Below are positions 36,224 through 45,619 of a DNA stretch of 64,000 nucleotides, piece by piece. The notes under the pieces are model-generated. The model made no database searches. It had not been told where the DNA came from and saw only the letters and a list, made by a program, of their open reading frames with translations. Position numbers and translations under genes: made by a program. The stretch lies in the NCBI RefSeq assembly GCF_036946125.1, contig NZ_JAQIJT010000002.1:2534656-2598655 (forward strand), given 5' to 3'. Origin of the DNA: Sphingomonas adhaesiva. Its GTDB lineage: Bacteria; Pseudomonadota; Alphaproteobacteria; Sphingomonadales; Sphingomonadaceae. Position 1 is the first letter of the stretch. The number at the start of each line of letters is the position of its first letter.

Positions 36224-36964
36224 TCAAGCGGGCTCGGGCTCGCGATGCTGCCGGAAGAGTGGATGCGACAGGACGCGGCGCGCGTTTTCGGCACCGATCG
36301 TGACGTCGGCGACCAGGCGATGCCCGGCGACCGTGCGATACAGCGCGACCGCCGCGTCGATCCGGCGAAACGTCGCGCCCGATGCGGCGGCGCGCGTGTA
36401 GAAATCCCAGTCGTTGCAATTGTGAAAGGACGGATCGAACCCGTCCACCCGCCGGACCACATCGCGCCGGACGATCGACCACGACGGCCCGATGACCCCG
36501 CCGTGCGACAGCGCGACGCGAATGTCGTCGCCCCACCAGCCGCATTCCGGCTCGCCGGGGTGACCGTCGCCCTCGACGCGTCGGAAATGGCCGCAGACGA
36601 TATCGGCCTCCGCACTCGCGCGCAGCAACGCCACCGCCGCTCCGGGCAGCCATAGGTCATCGCTGTCGAGGAACGCGATCCAGGGCGCCCGGCACAGCGC
36701 CGCGCCCGCGTTACGCGCGTTCGACGCCCCGCCGTTACGCGGCAGCAGCACCGCGACGACACGCCCCGCGCCGGCGCGCGCCAGGGCGTCGATCACCGCG
36801 GCGCTATCGTCGCTCGACCCGTCGTCGACGACGATCACGCGCGTCGGTGCATGCTCCTGAGCCAGCACGCTGGCCACCGCGTCCGCGACGACATGCGCGC
36901 GGTTGTGGCAGGGGATGACGACATCGTAATCGGGCAGGACCGGGCGGGTGGCGGCGGAATACAT
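36224..36964 (-). CDS. Family 2 glycosyltransferase
   Basis: Inverting GT-A fold transferase of 246 residues. VVIPCHNRAHVVADAVASVL starts the Rossmann part, VVDDGSSDDS follows and FLDSDDLW carries the metal-binding DxD. It adds a sugar from a nucleotide donor, in the cytoplasm and likely at the membrane. It is convergent with the flippase-oxygenase operon and just downstream of the TBDR at 37013 on the same strand, with a 48-bp gap. It could belong to either unit; the flippase next door favours assembly of a glycoconjugate. Confidence 0.88.
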   Translation of the reverse strand: MYSAATRPVLPDYDVVIPCHNRAHVVADAVASVLAQEHAPTRVIVVDDGSSDDSAAVIDALARAGAGRVVAVLLPRNGGASNARNAGAALCRAPWIAFLDSDDLWLPGAAVALLRASAEADIVCGHFRRVEGDGHPGEPECGWWGDDIRVALSHGGVIGPSWSIVRRDVVRRVDGFDPSFHNCNDWDFYTRAAASGATFRRIDAAVALYRTVAGHRLVADVTIGAENARRVLSHPLFRQHREPEPA

Positions 36965-37012
36965 CGATCCCTTATGTGCGGTGCAGCATGAACCGGCAAG
37001 GCGGTGGCGCCC

Positions 37013-39961
37013 TCATCGTCCACCGGCCAGATTGATGCGTGCGCCAGCGTACACATACCGCCCGACCGGGGAGATCGGCACGTTGGTTTCGAACCCGATA
37101 TCGGGGCGCTGGTCCCCCAGGTTCGTGGCGCCGACATAGAAGGCGAAGTCCTTGCCCGCGCGCCACTCGACCTGGAGATCGTGCTGCCACAGCGCCTTGA
37201 AGCGGAAGTAGCGCGGATCGACGAAATCCGGGCGTCCGTCGGTTTCCACCCGCGTGAAGCGGCGCGTCGCGCTCTGCCAGCGAAGATTGTAGGCGATCGT
37301 CACCGCATCCAGCGTCCAGGTGGGTGAGAAGGTGGCGTTGTAGGCCGGCCGGAACGGCTGGTCGCGATTGTCGATCACCGCGGCACCGGGCAGCGGGATC
37401 AGCTCCAGCGTCGCGAGATATCCGCCGACCAGGCGCAGGTCGAACCGCCCGGCCGCGGCGGTGTCGACCAGGTAGCTGGCGTTCACCTCCAGCCCCGACG
37501 TGCGGAACGCGGCGACGTTCTGCGGCGAGACGGTATAGCCGCTGATATAGCCGGTCCCCTGTCTGCGGGTGATGGCGGCGCAATAGGGATTGTCGGTCGA
37601 GGCCAGGTCGACGCACAGCCGCGCGAGCTGGGTCGGGGTGGCGCGATTGATCGCGTCACGCAGCCGGATATCGTACCAGTCGACGCCGATCTGCAGCCGC
37701 GGCAGGAAGCCGGGGCGCAGCACCACGCCCGCGGTCCATGTCCGCGCCACCTCCGCGCGCAGGTTGCGATTGCCCGACTCGATACCCACGATGCTGACAT
37801 TGCCGTCCGGGTTGCTCGCCTGGCTGAAGGTCGCCGGATTGCCCCCCGCCGCGGTGATGAGCGCGCGGCAATTGGCGTCGCGGAACTGGCTGCCCTGCCC
37901 GCGTTCGGACACGTAGCAGGGGTCGGAGATGAAGTCCTGCAGCCCGGTCGCGGGGCGGAACACCTCCGCGATATTGGGCGCGCGTACCGACTGTCCGTAG
38001 GAGCCGCGGAAGCTGATGTCGGCGACGGGCGCCCAGATCGCGTTGAACTGATACGCCTTGGTGCCGCCCACCGTCGAATAGTCCGAATAGCGACCCGCCG
38101 CGCCGAAGGAGAGCAAATGCGCGAACGGCATGTCGCGCAGCAGCGGCACGTTCAGCTCGCCGAAGACCTCCCGCACGTCGAAGCTGCCGTCGCTCGGCGT
38201 CGGCACCACCGGCTCGTCGAACTGGTAGAAGACACCGTCCAGCAACGACTGCGCGGGGCGAAAGCGACTCGACTCGCGGCGATATTCGCCGCCTACCGCG
38301 AACTGCACCGGGCCGCCGGGCAGGGTGAACAGCGCGCCGAAATCGCCGGTCAGCGTGGCGTTGACGACATGTTGCTCGATGCGCGCGTCGCTGACCGGAT
38401 CGAACAGGAAATAGCCGAACGACCGCGGATCGGCGACCGTGATGCCGAAGGTGTTGACCGGCAGGCACCCGGCCGCCCGTGCCGCGGCGGAGCGGCAGAC
38501 GATCTGGCCGGTGCCGCTGTCGCGCACCGCGTCGAGCGCGGCGGTGAAGCGGTCGGCCAGACGGTCGTTCAGCTTCGTCGCGCGTACGTCGGTGCGCCCG
38601 TAGGTGTAGGAGACATCATAGCCGGCATGTTCGCTGATCCGCCCTGCCACATCGACCACCCCGCGCCAGGTCCGGCGGCGATCCTCCTCGCCGCGACGCG
38701 GCAGGTCGAAGTTGTTGCGGTTGATGAAGAGGGTCGTGTCGCCCGCCTCGCGCGCGGCGGCCAGGAGGGCGGCGGGGATGAACGGATTGTCGAGCGTGAT
38801 CGGCGCGCCATAGCTGCCGAACGGATCGCTGTACGTGCCGCTATAGCTGCCGAAGGTTCGCGCGGTCACCTCGACGAACTTGCCCTCCAGGCTGATCTTG
38901 AACGCGTCGGAGACGTCGAAATGCGCCAGCGCATTCACCGCATGGCGGCGCGTGAGCGGCAGGATGTCGCCGATATACCCCGCCACGGGCGAGTCGTCGC
39001 CGCCCTGCGAATAGTCGAAGGTGCGATCCTGCGTGCCGAAGGTGTAGGGCTGGCCGTCTCCGCGGTAGAAGCGCCCCCCGATCTTGAAGATATTGGCATA
39101 GGAGCCGCCCGGATATTCCACGCCGTCGATGAAATAGCTGCCGGCGTAGCGATTGTCGGTCTGCGGTATCCGGGCGAACGAGCCCGGCTGGCCCGCGACA
39201 TAGGCGTTGTTGTTGACGAAGAAGACGCGCTCGTTCGAGCGGAGATAGGCGCGATCGTCGTTGGCGAGCGGATCCTCGGCATTGAATTCGTAGCCCAGCG
39301 TTACATTGCCGCGGCCATCGGCGAAGTTTCGGCCCGCGATGATCGAGGCGAAGCGGTTTCCGGCGTCGCCGCGTTGCGAGATACCCGCCTGAACCCGCGC
39401 CGCGACGCCGTCGAAGTCGCGCTTCAGGATGAAATTGACCACGCCCGACACGCCGTCCGCGCCATAGATCGCTGAGGCCGACCCGGTCAGCACGTCGACC
39501 CGCTCGATCAGGTCGGTCGGGATGGCGTTGATATCGACCGCGGCGGTGTTGACCAGGCTGGCGACGTGACGGCGGCCGTTGACCAGCACCAGCGTGCGGT
39601 TGGTGCCCAGCCCGCGCAGGTCGAGCAGGTTCAGCCCCGCCTGCCCGATCAGGCCCTCCTGCGAATTGCCGGCGCTGCGTGTCGCGTCCTGCGAATTGGT
39701 CAGCGCGGGAATACGGCGCAGGAACTCGGTGACGTTGGTGTTGCCCGATTGCTGCAATCGCGCCGCGTCCACCGACACGATCGGGTTGGGCGCCTCGTAA
39801 TCGGGGCGCCGGATGCGTGATCCGGTGACGACGATATCCTCGGACGCGGCCGTCTGCGCCGCCGGCGCCGCCTCCTGTTGCGCCGCCGCGCGGATCGGCA
39901 CCGTCACGACCCACGCAGCGCCCGCCAGCAGCGCCGTACGCACCATCATCGCCGTCAGCAT
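37013..39961 (-). CDS. TonB-dependent outer-membrane receptor
   Basis: Outer-membrane receptor of 982 residues from the ATG at 39961, which has GGGGGAAC upstream. A signal peptide ends near RAAAQQ. The plug domain has DIVVTGSRIRRPDYEAPNPI, QSGNTNVTEFLRRIPAL, NLLDLRGLGTNRTLVLVNGR and ASAIYGADGVSGVVNFI. This subtype is expanded in sphingomonads and often pairs with peptide or polymer use. The protein ends in YAGARINLAGGR, not a terminal Phe. It is divergent from the ABC importer operon at 40093, and the shared 131-bp promoter suggests one substrate taken up in two steps, across the outer then the inner membrane. Confidence 0.92.
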   Translation of the reverse strand: MLTAMMVRTALLAGAAWVVTVPIRAAAQQEAAPAAQTAASEDIVVTGSRIRRPDYEAPNPIVSVDAARLQQSGNTNVTEFLRRIPALTNSQDATRSAGNSQEGLIGQAGLNLLDLRGLGTNRTLVLVNGRRHVASLVNTAAVDINAIPTDLIERVDVLTGSASAIYGADGVSGVVNFILKRDFDGVAARVQAGISQRGDAGNRFASIIAGRNFADGRGNVTLGYEFNAEDPLANDDRAYLRSNERVFFVNNNAYVAGQPGSFARIPQTDNRYAGSYFIDGVEYPGGSYANIFKIGGRFYRGDGQPYTFGTQDRTFDYSQGGDDSPVAGYIGDILPLTRRHAVNALAHFDVSDAFKISLEGKFVEVTARTFGSYSGTYSDPFGSYGAPITLDNPFIPAALLAAAREAGDTTLFINRNNFDLPRRGEEDRRRTWRGVVDVAGRISEHAGYDVSYTYGRTDVRATKLNDRLADRFTAALDAVRDSGTGQIVCRSAAARAAGCLPVNTFGITVADPRSFGYFLFDPVSDARIEQHVVNATLTGDFGALFTLPGGPVQFAVGGEYRRESSRFRPAQSLLDGVFYQFDEPVVPTPSDGSFDVREVFGELNVPLLRDMPFAHLLSFGAAGRYSDYSTVGGTKAYQFNAIWAPVADISFRGSYGQSVRAPNIAEVFRPATGLQDFISDPCYVSERGQGSQFRDANCRALITAAGGNPATFSQASNPDGNVSIVGIESGNRNLRAEVARTWTAGVVLRPGFLPRLQIGVDWYDIRLRDAINRATPTQLARLCVDLASTDNPYCAAITRRQGTGYISGYTVSPQNVAAFRTSGLEVNASYLVDTAAAGRFDLRLVGGYLATLELIPLPGAAVIDNRDQPFRPAYNATFSPTWTLDAVTIAYNLRWQSATRRFTRVETDGRPDFVDPRYFRFKALWQHDLQVEWRAGKDFAFYVGATNLGDQRPDIGFETNVPISPVGRYVYAGARINLAGGR

Positions 39962-40092
39962 CCCTGTTCCCCCTCTGGCGCGGTCGGTTGGTACGGTGAC
40001 CGCCTTGTTCTTTGTTATTCTGTCAGAAAACGACATGGCGTCATTGGTTGCATGCTGGCAACACGAGGTGTGATCCGCGACCGTACCCAAGC

Positions 40093-41394
40093 ATGATCGC
40101 CGTCGATCCGCCCGCCTTCCGGCCGACGCGTCGCGCTGTGCTAGGCGGGGGCGCTGTGCTGGGCGGGGGCGCGGTGCTGGGCGGGGGCGCGGCCATGGCG
40201 CTGGCGTCCTGCGCCACCGCCTCGCCCGCGCCGCTCAGGCTGTGGGCGATGAGCTACGAGGGCGACTATTCGCCGCTGCTGATGCCCGCCTTCACCCGCG
40301 CGACCGGCGTATCGGTGGAGGTGCAGTCGCTGCCCTGGACCGCCGGCCACGAGAAGCTGCTGACCGCCTTCGCGGGCGACGCGCTGCCCGATGTCATGAT
40401 GCTGCCCGCGGGGTGGGTGAACGAGTTCGCGACGATCGGCGCGCTCGCGCCCGTCGCCGACGCCGCGCTGGTCGACGACCTGTTCCCGGGGCTGCGCGAC
40501 GCGGTCCGGGTCGGCGGGCGCGACTTCGCCGTTCCCTGGTCGGTCGGGCCGCAGGCGCAATTCTATCGCCGCGACCTGCTGGCGGCGGCGGGCTATGCCG
40601 CACCGCCGCTCGACTGGGCATCGTGGCGGGCGATGGGACGGGCGCTCAAGCGGCGGCGGCCCGACGAATGGGTCTTCCTGATGCCGCTCAACTGGTGGGA
40701 CGCGCTCTTCACCTTCGCCGGGCAGACCGGCGCACGGATGCTGCGCGATCGCAACACGCGCGGCGACTTCGACGCGCCCGAGTTCGCCGCCGCGCTCGGC
40801 TTCTACGCATCGCTCTATGCCGACCGCCTCGCGCCGCCGATGCTGTCGACCGAATTGCAGGATCCGTTCGCGGCCTTCGCACAGGGACGGTTTGCGATCT
40901 ACCCGCGCTCGCCCGCGATGCTGCTCGACCTGAAGCGGCGCGCGGGCGAACTGCCGCGCGATCGCTGGGGCGTGGCGCGGATGGCGGGGCCGCGCGGTCC
41001 GGCACCCGGCAGCGGGATCAGCGCGACGCTGGCGCTATCGGCACGGTCGTCGCGCGCGAACGACGGCTGGGCGCTGATCCGCTACATGACCGACGTCCCG
41101 GCGGAGCTGCGCTTCCAGCGGTTGATCGGCAGCCTGCCCGCGCGGCGGGCGGCCTGGACCGCGCCGCAGATGCAGGCGGACGTGCTGGCCCCGTTCCGCG
41201 CCCAGATGCTGCAACCCGCCCCAGGCCCCGCGATCCCCGAATGGGAACGGATCCGCATCGAGGTGCAGCTGGTCGCGGAACGACTGGTCCGCGGCGACCT
41301 AACGCTGGCGGAGGCGATGCGGACCATGAACGTGCGCGCCGATGCGATCCTCGCGAAGCGGCGCGAGCTGGTCGATGCGGGTGCGATCGCATGA
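40093..41394 (+). CDS. ABC transporter sugar-binding protein
   Basis: Extracellular solute-binding protein family 1, 433 residues. A Tat-like leader (RRAVLGGG) carries a triplicated LGGGA unit, followed by ALASCA, which could be a lipobox with Cys at about residue 40. The mature part has the usual family features: LPDVMMLPAGWVNEFA, FAVPWSVGPQAQFYRRDLL, WASWRAMGRALK and FAIYPRSPAML. It delivers a saccharide to the permeases at 41391 and 42263. The ATG overlap with the first permease indicates one operon. The ligand is not predictable by eye. Confidence 0.9.
   Translation: MIAVDPPAFRPTRRAVLGGGAVLGGGAVLGGGAAMALASCATASPAPLRLWAMSYEGDYSPLLMPAFTRATGVSVEVQSLPWTAGHEKLLTAFAGDALPDVMMLPAGWVNEFATIGALAPVADAALVDDLFPGLRDAVRVGGRDFAVPWSVGPQAQFYRRDLLAAAGYAAPPLDWASWRAMGRALKRRRPDEWVFLMPLNWWDALFTFAGQTGARMLRDRNTRGDFDAPEFAAALGFYASLYADRLAPPMLSTELQDPFAAFAQGRFAIYPRSPAMLLDLKRRAGELPRDRWGVARMAGPRGPAPGSGISATLALSARSSRANDGWALIRYMTDVPAELRFQRLIGSLPARRAAWTAPQMQADVLAPFRAQMLQPAPGPAIPEWERIRIEVQLVAERLVRGDLTLAEAMRTMNVRADAILAKRRELVDAGAIA
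40135..40188. repeat. Three tandem 18-bp repeats inside the binding-protein leader
   Basis: Three near-identical 18-bp units (each GCTGTGCT(A/G)GGCGGGGGC or one base off) encode a repeated Ala-Val-Leu-Gly-Gly-Gly in the signal peptide h-region. Unit loss or gain keeps frame and would change leader length by six residues. Confidence 0.9.
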
Positions 41395-42272
41395 CCCGGC
41401 AGGAGCGCGCCGCCTGGCTGTTCGTCGCGCCCGTCCTCACGATCATCGCGCTCGTCTTCCTGCTGCCGACGCTGCTCGCGCTGGCGCTGGGGGTCACCGA
41501 CTACAGCATCTACGCGCTGGCCGACTGGTCCCATCTGCGCTTCGTCGGGCTGGGCAATTTCGTCACCTTGTTCCACACCCCGCTGTTCTGGCGCGCTCTG
41601 ACGAATACCGCGCTGTTCGCCGCGCTGGGCGTACCAATGGCGATCGGCACCTCGCTCGCCGCCGCGCTGCTGCTGAACGATGCGACGGTGCGGTGGAAGC
41701 CGTTGTGGCGTGTCGCGCTGTTCGCACCCTATGTCACCAGCGTCGTCGCCACCGCGACGGTGTGGCAATATATGCTCAACACCCGCTTCGGGCTGATCAA
41801 TCGCGCGCTGGCGTGGGTCGGGGCGGGGCCGGTCGACTGGCTGGGCGATCCGCACGCCTCGATCCCCGCGATCCTGCTGTTCGTGACGTGGAAGATCTTC
41901 GGCTACAACATGATCGTCTTCACCGCCGCGCTGTCGGCGGTGCCGCAGGACCTGATGGAAGCCGCGCGGCTGGACGGGGCGTCGCGATGGGAGCGGTTTC
42001 GCCACGTCACGCTGCCCGCGATCGGCCCGACGCTGTTGCTGGCCGCGGTGATGAGCGTGGCGGGTTTCCTGCAATTGTTCGCGGAACCCTATGTCATGAC
42101 GCAGGGCGGCCCGGCGCAACGTACGACGACGGTGCTGTACTTCATGTTCGACGAAGGCTTCAAATGGTGGAACCTGGGACAGGCGAGCGCCGTGGCGCTG
42201 ATCCTGTTCCTGCTGATCCTGGCGGTCACGCTGGTGCAGGCACGGATCGGGCGCCGCTACGAATGGCTGTGA
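41391..42272 (+). CDS. ABC sugar permease, MalF/UgpA type
   Basis: Inner-membrane permease of 293 residues with six predicted helices. The coupling-loop EAA motif appears as EAARLDGASRWERFRHVTLP near residue 188, with a conserved Gly. YTSVVATATVWQYMLN-type sequence before it is typical of MalF-like proteins. It overlaps the binding-protein stop by 4 nt. It partners with the permease at 42263 and the ATPase at 43113. Confidence 0.9.
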   Translation: MTRQERAAWLFVAPVLTIIALVFLLPTLLALALGVTDYSIYALADWSHLRFVGLGNFVTLFHTPLFWRALTNTALFAALGVPMAIGTSLAAALLLNDATVRWKPLWRVALFAPYVTSVVATATVWQYMLNTRFGLINRALAWVGAGPVDWLGDPHASIPAILLFVTWKIFGYNMIVFTAALSAVPQDLMEAARLDGASRWERFRHVTLPAIGPTLLLAAVMSVAGFLQLFAEPYVMTQGGPAQRTTTVLYFMFDEGFKWWNLGQASAVALILFLLILAVTLVQARIGRRYEWL

Positions 42273-43123
42273 TGCGCCCCCGTTTCGTGCGCGGCGTCGT
42301 CGCCAACACGCTGGTCGCGCTGTTCACGCTCGCGACGCTGCTGCCGCTCGCATGGATGGTGACGGTGTCGTTCATGCCGCGCGGCGAGGCGAGCAGCTTT
42401 CCGCCGCCGTTCTGGCCGTCGCGCTGGTCGTGGGAAAATTACTACGAGCTGTTGGTGCGGCGCGAGATCGACGGCGCCTTCTTCGACTACCGCGTTCTCC
42501 CCGCGCTCTGGAACAGCCTGGCCGTGGCGGCGCTGGCGACGCTGCTCGCGCTGTTGCTGACGGTGCCGGCCGGCTATGCCTTCGCCAAGCTGCGCTTCAC
42601 CGGGCGCGAGCGATTGCTGCGACTGCTGATCGTCAGCCTGGTGGTGCCGGGACAGGTGGCGATGCTGCCGCTGTTCCTGATCTTCCGGGAGCTGGGGCTG
42701 GTGAACAGCTATGCCGGCGTCATCCTTCCGGGGCTGGCGGGCATCTTCGCGGTCCTGTTCGTGCGACAGGCGACGCTGGCGATCCCCGACGAGATGATCG
42801 ACGCCGCGCGACTGGACGGGGCGGGCGAGCTGCGCATCTTTGCCACGATCGTCTTGCCGCTGCTGGCGCCGATCGTCGTCACGCTGGCGCTGTTCGTGTT
42901 CCTGGGCAGCTGGAACGACTTCCTGTGGCCGCTCATCATCCTGACCGATCAGGACAGATACACGCTGCCCGTCGCGATCGCCGCGATCGGGCGCGAACAT
43001 GCAGCGGAAGGGGAGCTGATGATGGCGGCGGCGGTGGTGACGACGCTGCCGGTGCTGGCGATCTTCCTGGCGTTGCAGCGGTATTACATGACCGGCATGC
43101 TGGGCGGCAGCGTCAAGGGATAG
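42263..43123 (+). CDS. ABC sugar permease, MalG/UgpE type
   Basis: Second inner-membrane permease, 286 residues from the ATG at 42263; GTG 42269 and ATG 42272 are alternatives and no strong ribosome site decides between them. The EAA loop DAARLDGAGELRIFATIVLP near residue 180 and the C-terminal YYMTGMLGGSVKG, typical of MalG, are present. Its 3' end overlaps the convergent ATPase gene by 11 bp. Confidence 0.9.
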   Translation: MAVMRPRFVRGVVANTLVALFTLATLLPLAWMVTVSFMPRGEASSFPPPFWPSRWSWENYYELLVRREIDGAFFDYRVLPALWNSLAVAALATLLALLLTVPAGYAFAKLRFTGRERLLRLLIVSLVVPGQVAMLPLFLIFRELGLVNSYAGVILPGLAGIFAVLFVRQATLAIPDEMIDAARLDGAGELRIFATIVLPLLAPIVVTLALFVFLGSWNDFLWPLIILTDQDRYTLPVAIAAIGREHAAEGELMMAAAVVTTLPVLAIFLALQRYYMTGMLGGSVKG

Positions 43124-44192
43124 CGGGCAGCGCGCGGCCGGCGGCGTCGAAGACGTGGACCAGCGACGGCGCGATGTCGAACGACAGCGGCTCGCCCAGC
43201 ACGACGCGGCGATCGGCGGGCAGTTGCGCGACCATCGTCTGCGCGCCGCCCGGCGTGCCCAGATGCGCGAAGGACAGCGGCCCCAGCCGCTCGAACAGCT
43301 CGACCGCGCCCGTCACGACGCCGCGCGGCGCCGGCACCAGATGTTCCGGGCGCAACCCCAGCGTGACGGGCGCGCCCGCCTCCGCCCGCACGGCGGCGGG
43401 AACGTCCGCGCCACCCGGCAGCCGGATCACCGCGCCGTCCGCATCGGTGCGCAGCACCCGGCCGGCGACCAGGTTCATCCCCGGCGACCCGATCGCCCGC
43501 GCCACCGCGAGCGTCGCGGGACGCTCGTAGAGGTCGATCGGCGTCCCGACCTGCTCGACCCGTCCCTCGTTCATCACCACGATGCGGTTCGCCAGCGTCA
43601 TCGCCTCCAGCTGGTCGTGGGTGACGTAGATCATCGTCGCGCCCAGCGCCGCGTGGAGCCGCGCGAATTCGTGCCGCATCCGTACGCGCAGCGCCGCGTC
43701 CAGATTGGATAGCGGCTCGTCGAGCAGCAGCACCTGCGGCCTGCGGACAATCGCGCGGGCGATCGACACGCGCTGGCGCTGCCCGCCGGACAGGGCGCGC
43801 GGGCGCCGGTCGAGCAACTCCTCCAGGTCGAGCGCCGCGGCCACCTCGCGCACGCGCGCGGCGACCTCGGCACGGGGTCGCCGTGCGACGCGCAACGGAA
43901 AGGCGATGTTCTCCGCGACGGTCAGGTGCGGATACAGCGCATAGGACTGGAACACCATCGCCAGCCCGCGCTCGGCCGGCGCGACATCGGTGACGTCGCG
44001 ACCCGCGATCACGATGCGCCCGGCGGTGGGTTGCTCCAGCCCCGCGATCAGCCGCAGCAGGGTCGATTTCCCGCATCCCGACGGTCCGACGATGACGACG
44101 AACTCGCCCGCGTCGATCGACAGGTCGGTACGATGCAGCACCTCGCTATCGCCGAAGCGCTTCGTCACTCCCTCGATGATGACACCGGACAC
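43113..44192 (-). CDS. ABC transporter ATPase, MalK/UgpC family
   Basis: Energises the sugar importer, 359 residues. Walker A GPSGCGKST near residue 39, signature LSGGQRQRV near residue 136, Walker B VLLLDEPLSNLD near residue 155 and the switch His in YVTHDQ are all present. A C-terminal OB-fold regulatory domain typical of MalK includes LGLRPEHL. The GTG at 44192 has GGGAGGG upstream. The gene faces the permease genes instead of joining their operon, so its expression can be set separately; a shared ATPase serving several importers is possible. Confidence 0.92.
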   Translation of the reverse strand: MSGVIIEGVTKRFGDSEVLHRTDLSIDAGEFVVIVGPSGCGKSTLLRLIAGLEQPTAGRIVIAGRDVTDVAPAERGLAMVFQSYALYPHLTVAENIAFPLRVARRPRAEVAARVREVAAALDLEELLDRRPRALSGGQRQRVSIARAIVRRPQVLLLDEPLSNLDAALRVRMRHEFARLHAALGATMIYVTHDQLEAMTLANRIVVMNEGRVEQVGTPIDLYERPATLAVARAIGSPGMNLVAGRVLRTDADGAVIRLPGGADVPAAVRAEAGAPVTLGLRPEHLVPAPRGVVTGAVELFERLGPLSFAHLGTPGGAQTMVAQLPADRRVVLGEPLSFDIAPSLVHVFDAAGRALPAIP

Positions 44193-44396
44193 GATGTCCC
44201 TCCCGCCCTGTCGTCCCGCATCCGGCGTAGTCCCGCATTCGGCGCTCCTGCACAAGTCGGCGCCAAAGGTCGGGGCGACATCATCTTTTCCTGCCCAGCG
44301 ACGCGATGATATCGTACGCGATCGGGCACCCTGCCGCCATGGCGCGAGCGGTTTCACGGACGCGCACGTCCGCGACCGGATGATGGGAGATACGGG

Positions 44397-45299
44397 TTGG
44401 ATATCCTGCTGCACCAGTACGACACCTCGCCCTTCTCCGAGAAGGTCCGCGTCTGCCTCGGCATCAAGGGCCTGGTGTGGCGTGCGGTCGATCAGCCCGT
44501 CATCATGCCCAAACCCGATCTGATCGCGCTGACCGGCGGGTATCGGCGCATCCCGGTGATGCAGATCGGGGCGGACATCTATTGCGACAGCGTGCTGATC
44601 GTCCGTGAACTGGAGCGTCGCTATCCCACGCCGACGCTCTTCCCGACAGGTACGGCGGGGATGGATCACGCCGCGGCGCAATGGACCGACCGCGGCATGT
44701 TCCAGGCGGCGGTGACCGTCATCTTCGCCGGGCTGGGCGACGCGGTCGATGCCGAATTCATCAAGGATCGCGAAGCCATGAGCGGACAGCCGTTCGATCC
44801 CGCGGCGATGCGCGCCGCCGTACCGCATATGGCGGCGCAGCTGCGTGCGTATGCGGCGCTGATCGACGAGCAGCTCGCCGACGGTCGCGCCTATCTTTCC
44901 GGCGACCGGCCGGGACTGATCGATGCCAATGCCTATTACAACCTGTGGTTCGTCCGCGCGTCCTACCCGCCCGCGGCCTCGGCGTTCGGGGACCTGGCGC
45001 ATCTGGCGGCGTGGATGGAGCGCGTCGCGGCGATCGGCCACGGCGACCGCTCCTCCGCCACCCGCCCGGAGGCGATCGCCGCGGCGCGGGCGGCCAGCCC
45101 GCAGCCGGGCGAGATCGACGACCGCGACGCGGCGCTGGCCGGGCGGAACGTCGTCATCGCCGCGACGGATTACGGCCGCGACCCGGTTTCGGGGGTCCTG
45201 ATCGGATCCTCGCCCCACCACGTCGCCATCAGGCGCGAGAGCGACGAAGCGGGAACGGTCGCGATCCACCTGCCGCGGATCGGATATGCGATCCGGTGA
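44397..45299 (+). CDS. Glutathione S-transferase-like protein with C-terminal extension
   Basis: Protein of 300 residues. An N-terminal thioredoxin-like domain (YDTSPFSEKVRVCLGIKGL, with Ser as probable active residue, then IPVMQIG and DSVLIVRELERRYP) is followed by an all-helical GST C-domain. The last 55 residues (from DRDAALAGRNVVIAA) form an extra beta-rich segment that ordinary GSTs lack. The TTG start is used because GGGAG lies seven bases upstream and no ATG fits. It stands alone between the ABC ATPase and the Mrp operon. A detoxification or isomerase role is possible. Confidence 0.8.
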   Translation: MDILLHQYDTSPFSEKVRVCLGIKGLVWRAVDQPVIMPKPDLIALTGGYRRIPVMQIGADIYCDSVLIVRELERRYPTPTLFPTGTAGMDHAAAQWTDRGMFQAAVTVIFAGLGDAVDAEFIKDREAMSGQPFDPAAMRAAVPHMAAQLRAYAALIDEQLADGRAYLSGDRPGLIDANAYYNLWFVRASYPPAASAFGDLAHLAAWMERVAAIGHGDRSSATRPEAIAAARAASPQPGEIDDRDAALAGRNVVIAATDYGRDPVSGVLIGSSPHHVAIRRESDEAGTVAIHLPRIGYAIR

Positions 45300-45619
45300 A
45301 CCGCGCCGGCGGCTCGGTCGGCAGCCCCCTCGCCCGCAATTCCGCCGTCGCCGGTGGCATGGGCGGACGGCGGGGTTGTGAACGCGCCGGCGGTCTGCGA
45401 TACGACGAACGGGTGTTCGCGACAGGCTGTGCGGGCAGGTTCTCAAGCGTTGGTCGGGCCGCCAGCGTGGGAACGCCTGCGCCTGGAGCATCCGCCTGTC
45501 CGTGCCACCCCTTGCGACCGCCCTCGCTCGCCTGACGCGCGCCGACACCCCCGTTGCGACGGGATCGGGCGGCGCGCGTCGATGTGTCTCGACCCGCAAC
45601 GTCGTCTAGGGGACCGGGC
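45300..45619. other. Non-coding gap before the Mrp operon
   Basis: 320 bp with no convincing gene. Short open frames here have no ribosome site and no recognisable motif. The promoter of the antiporter operon is presumably within it. No hairpin, repeat or copy of the sugar operators was seen. Confidence 0.5.

Noticed and set aside
40017..40027. TTCTGTCAGAA as a further copy of the GTCAGAC operator
   Set aside because: It keeps GTCAGA but lacks the AC of the right half-site; kept only as a weak resemblance in the TBDR-ABC promoter.
40135..40188. Tandem repeats considered as a CRISPR array
   Set aside because: The units are contiguous with no spacers and lie in frame in a signal peptide.
45300..45619. 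Possible small gene before the Mrp operon
   Set aside because: No frame with a ribosome site or recognisable motif.
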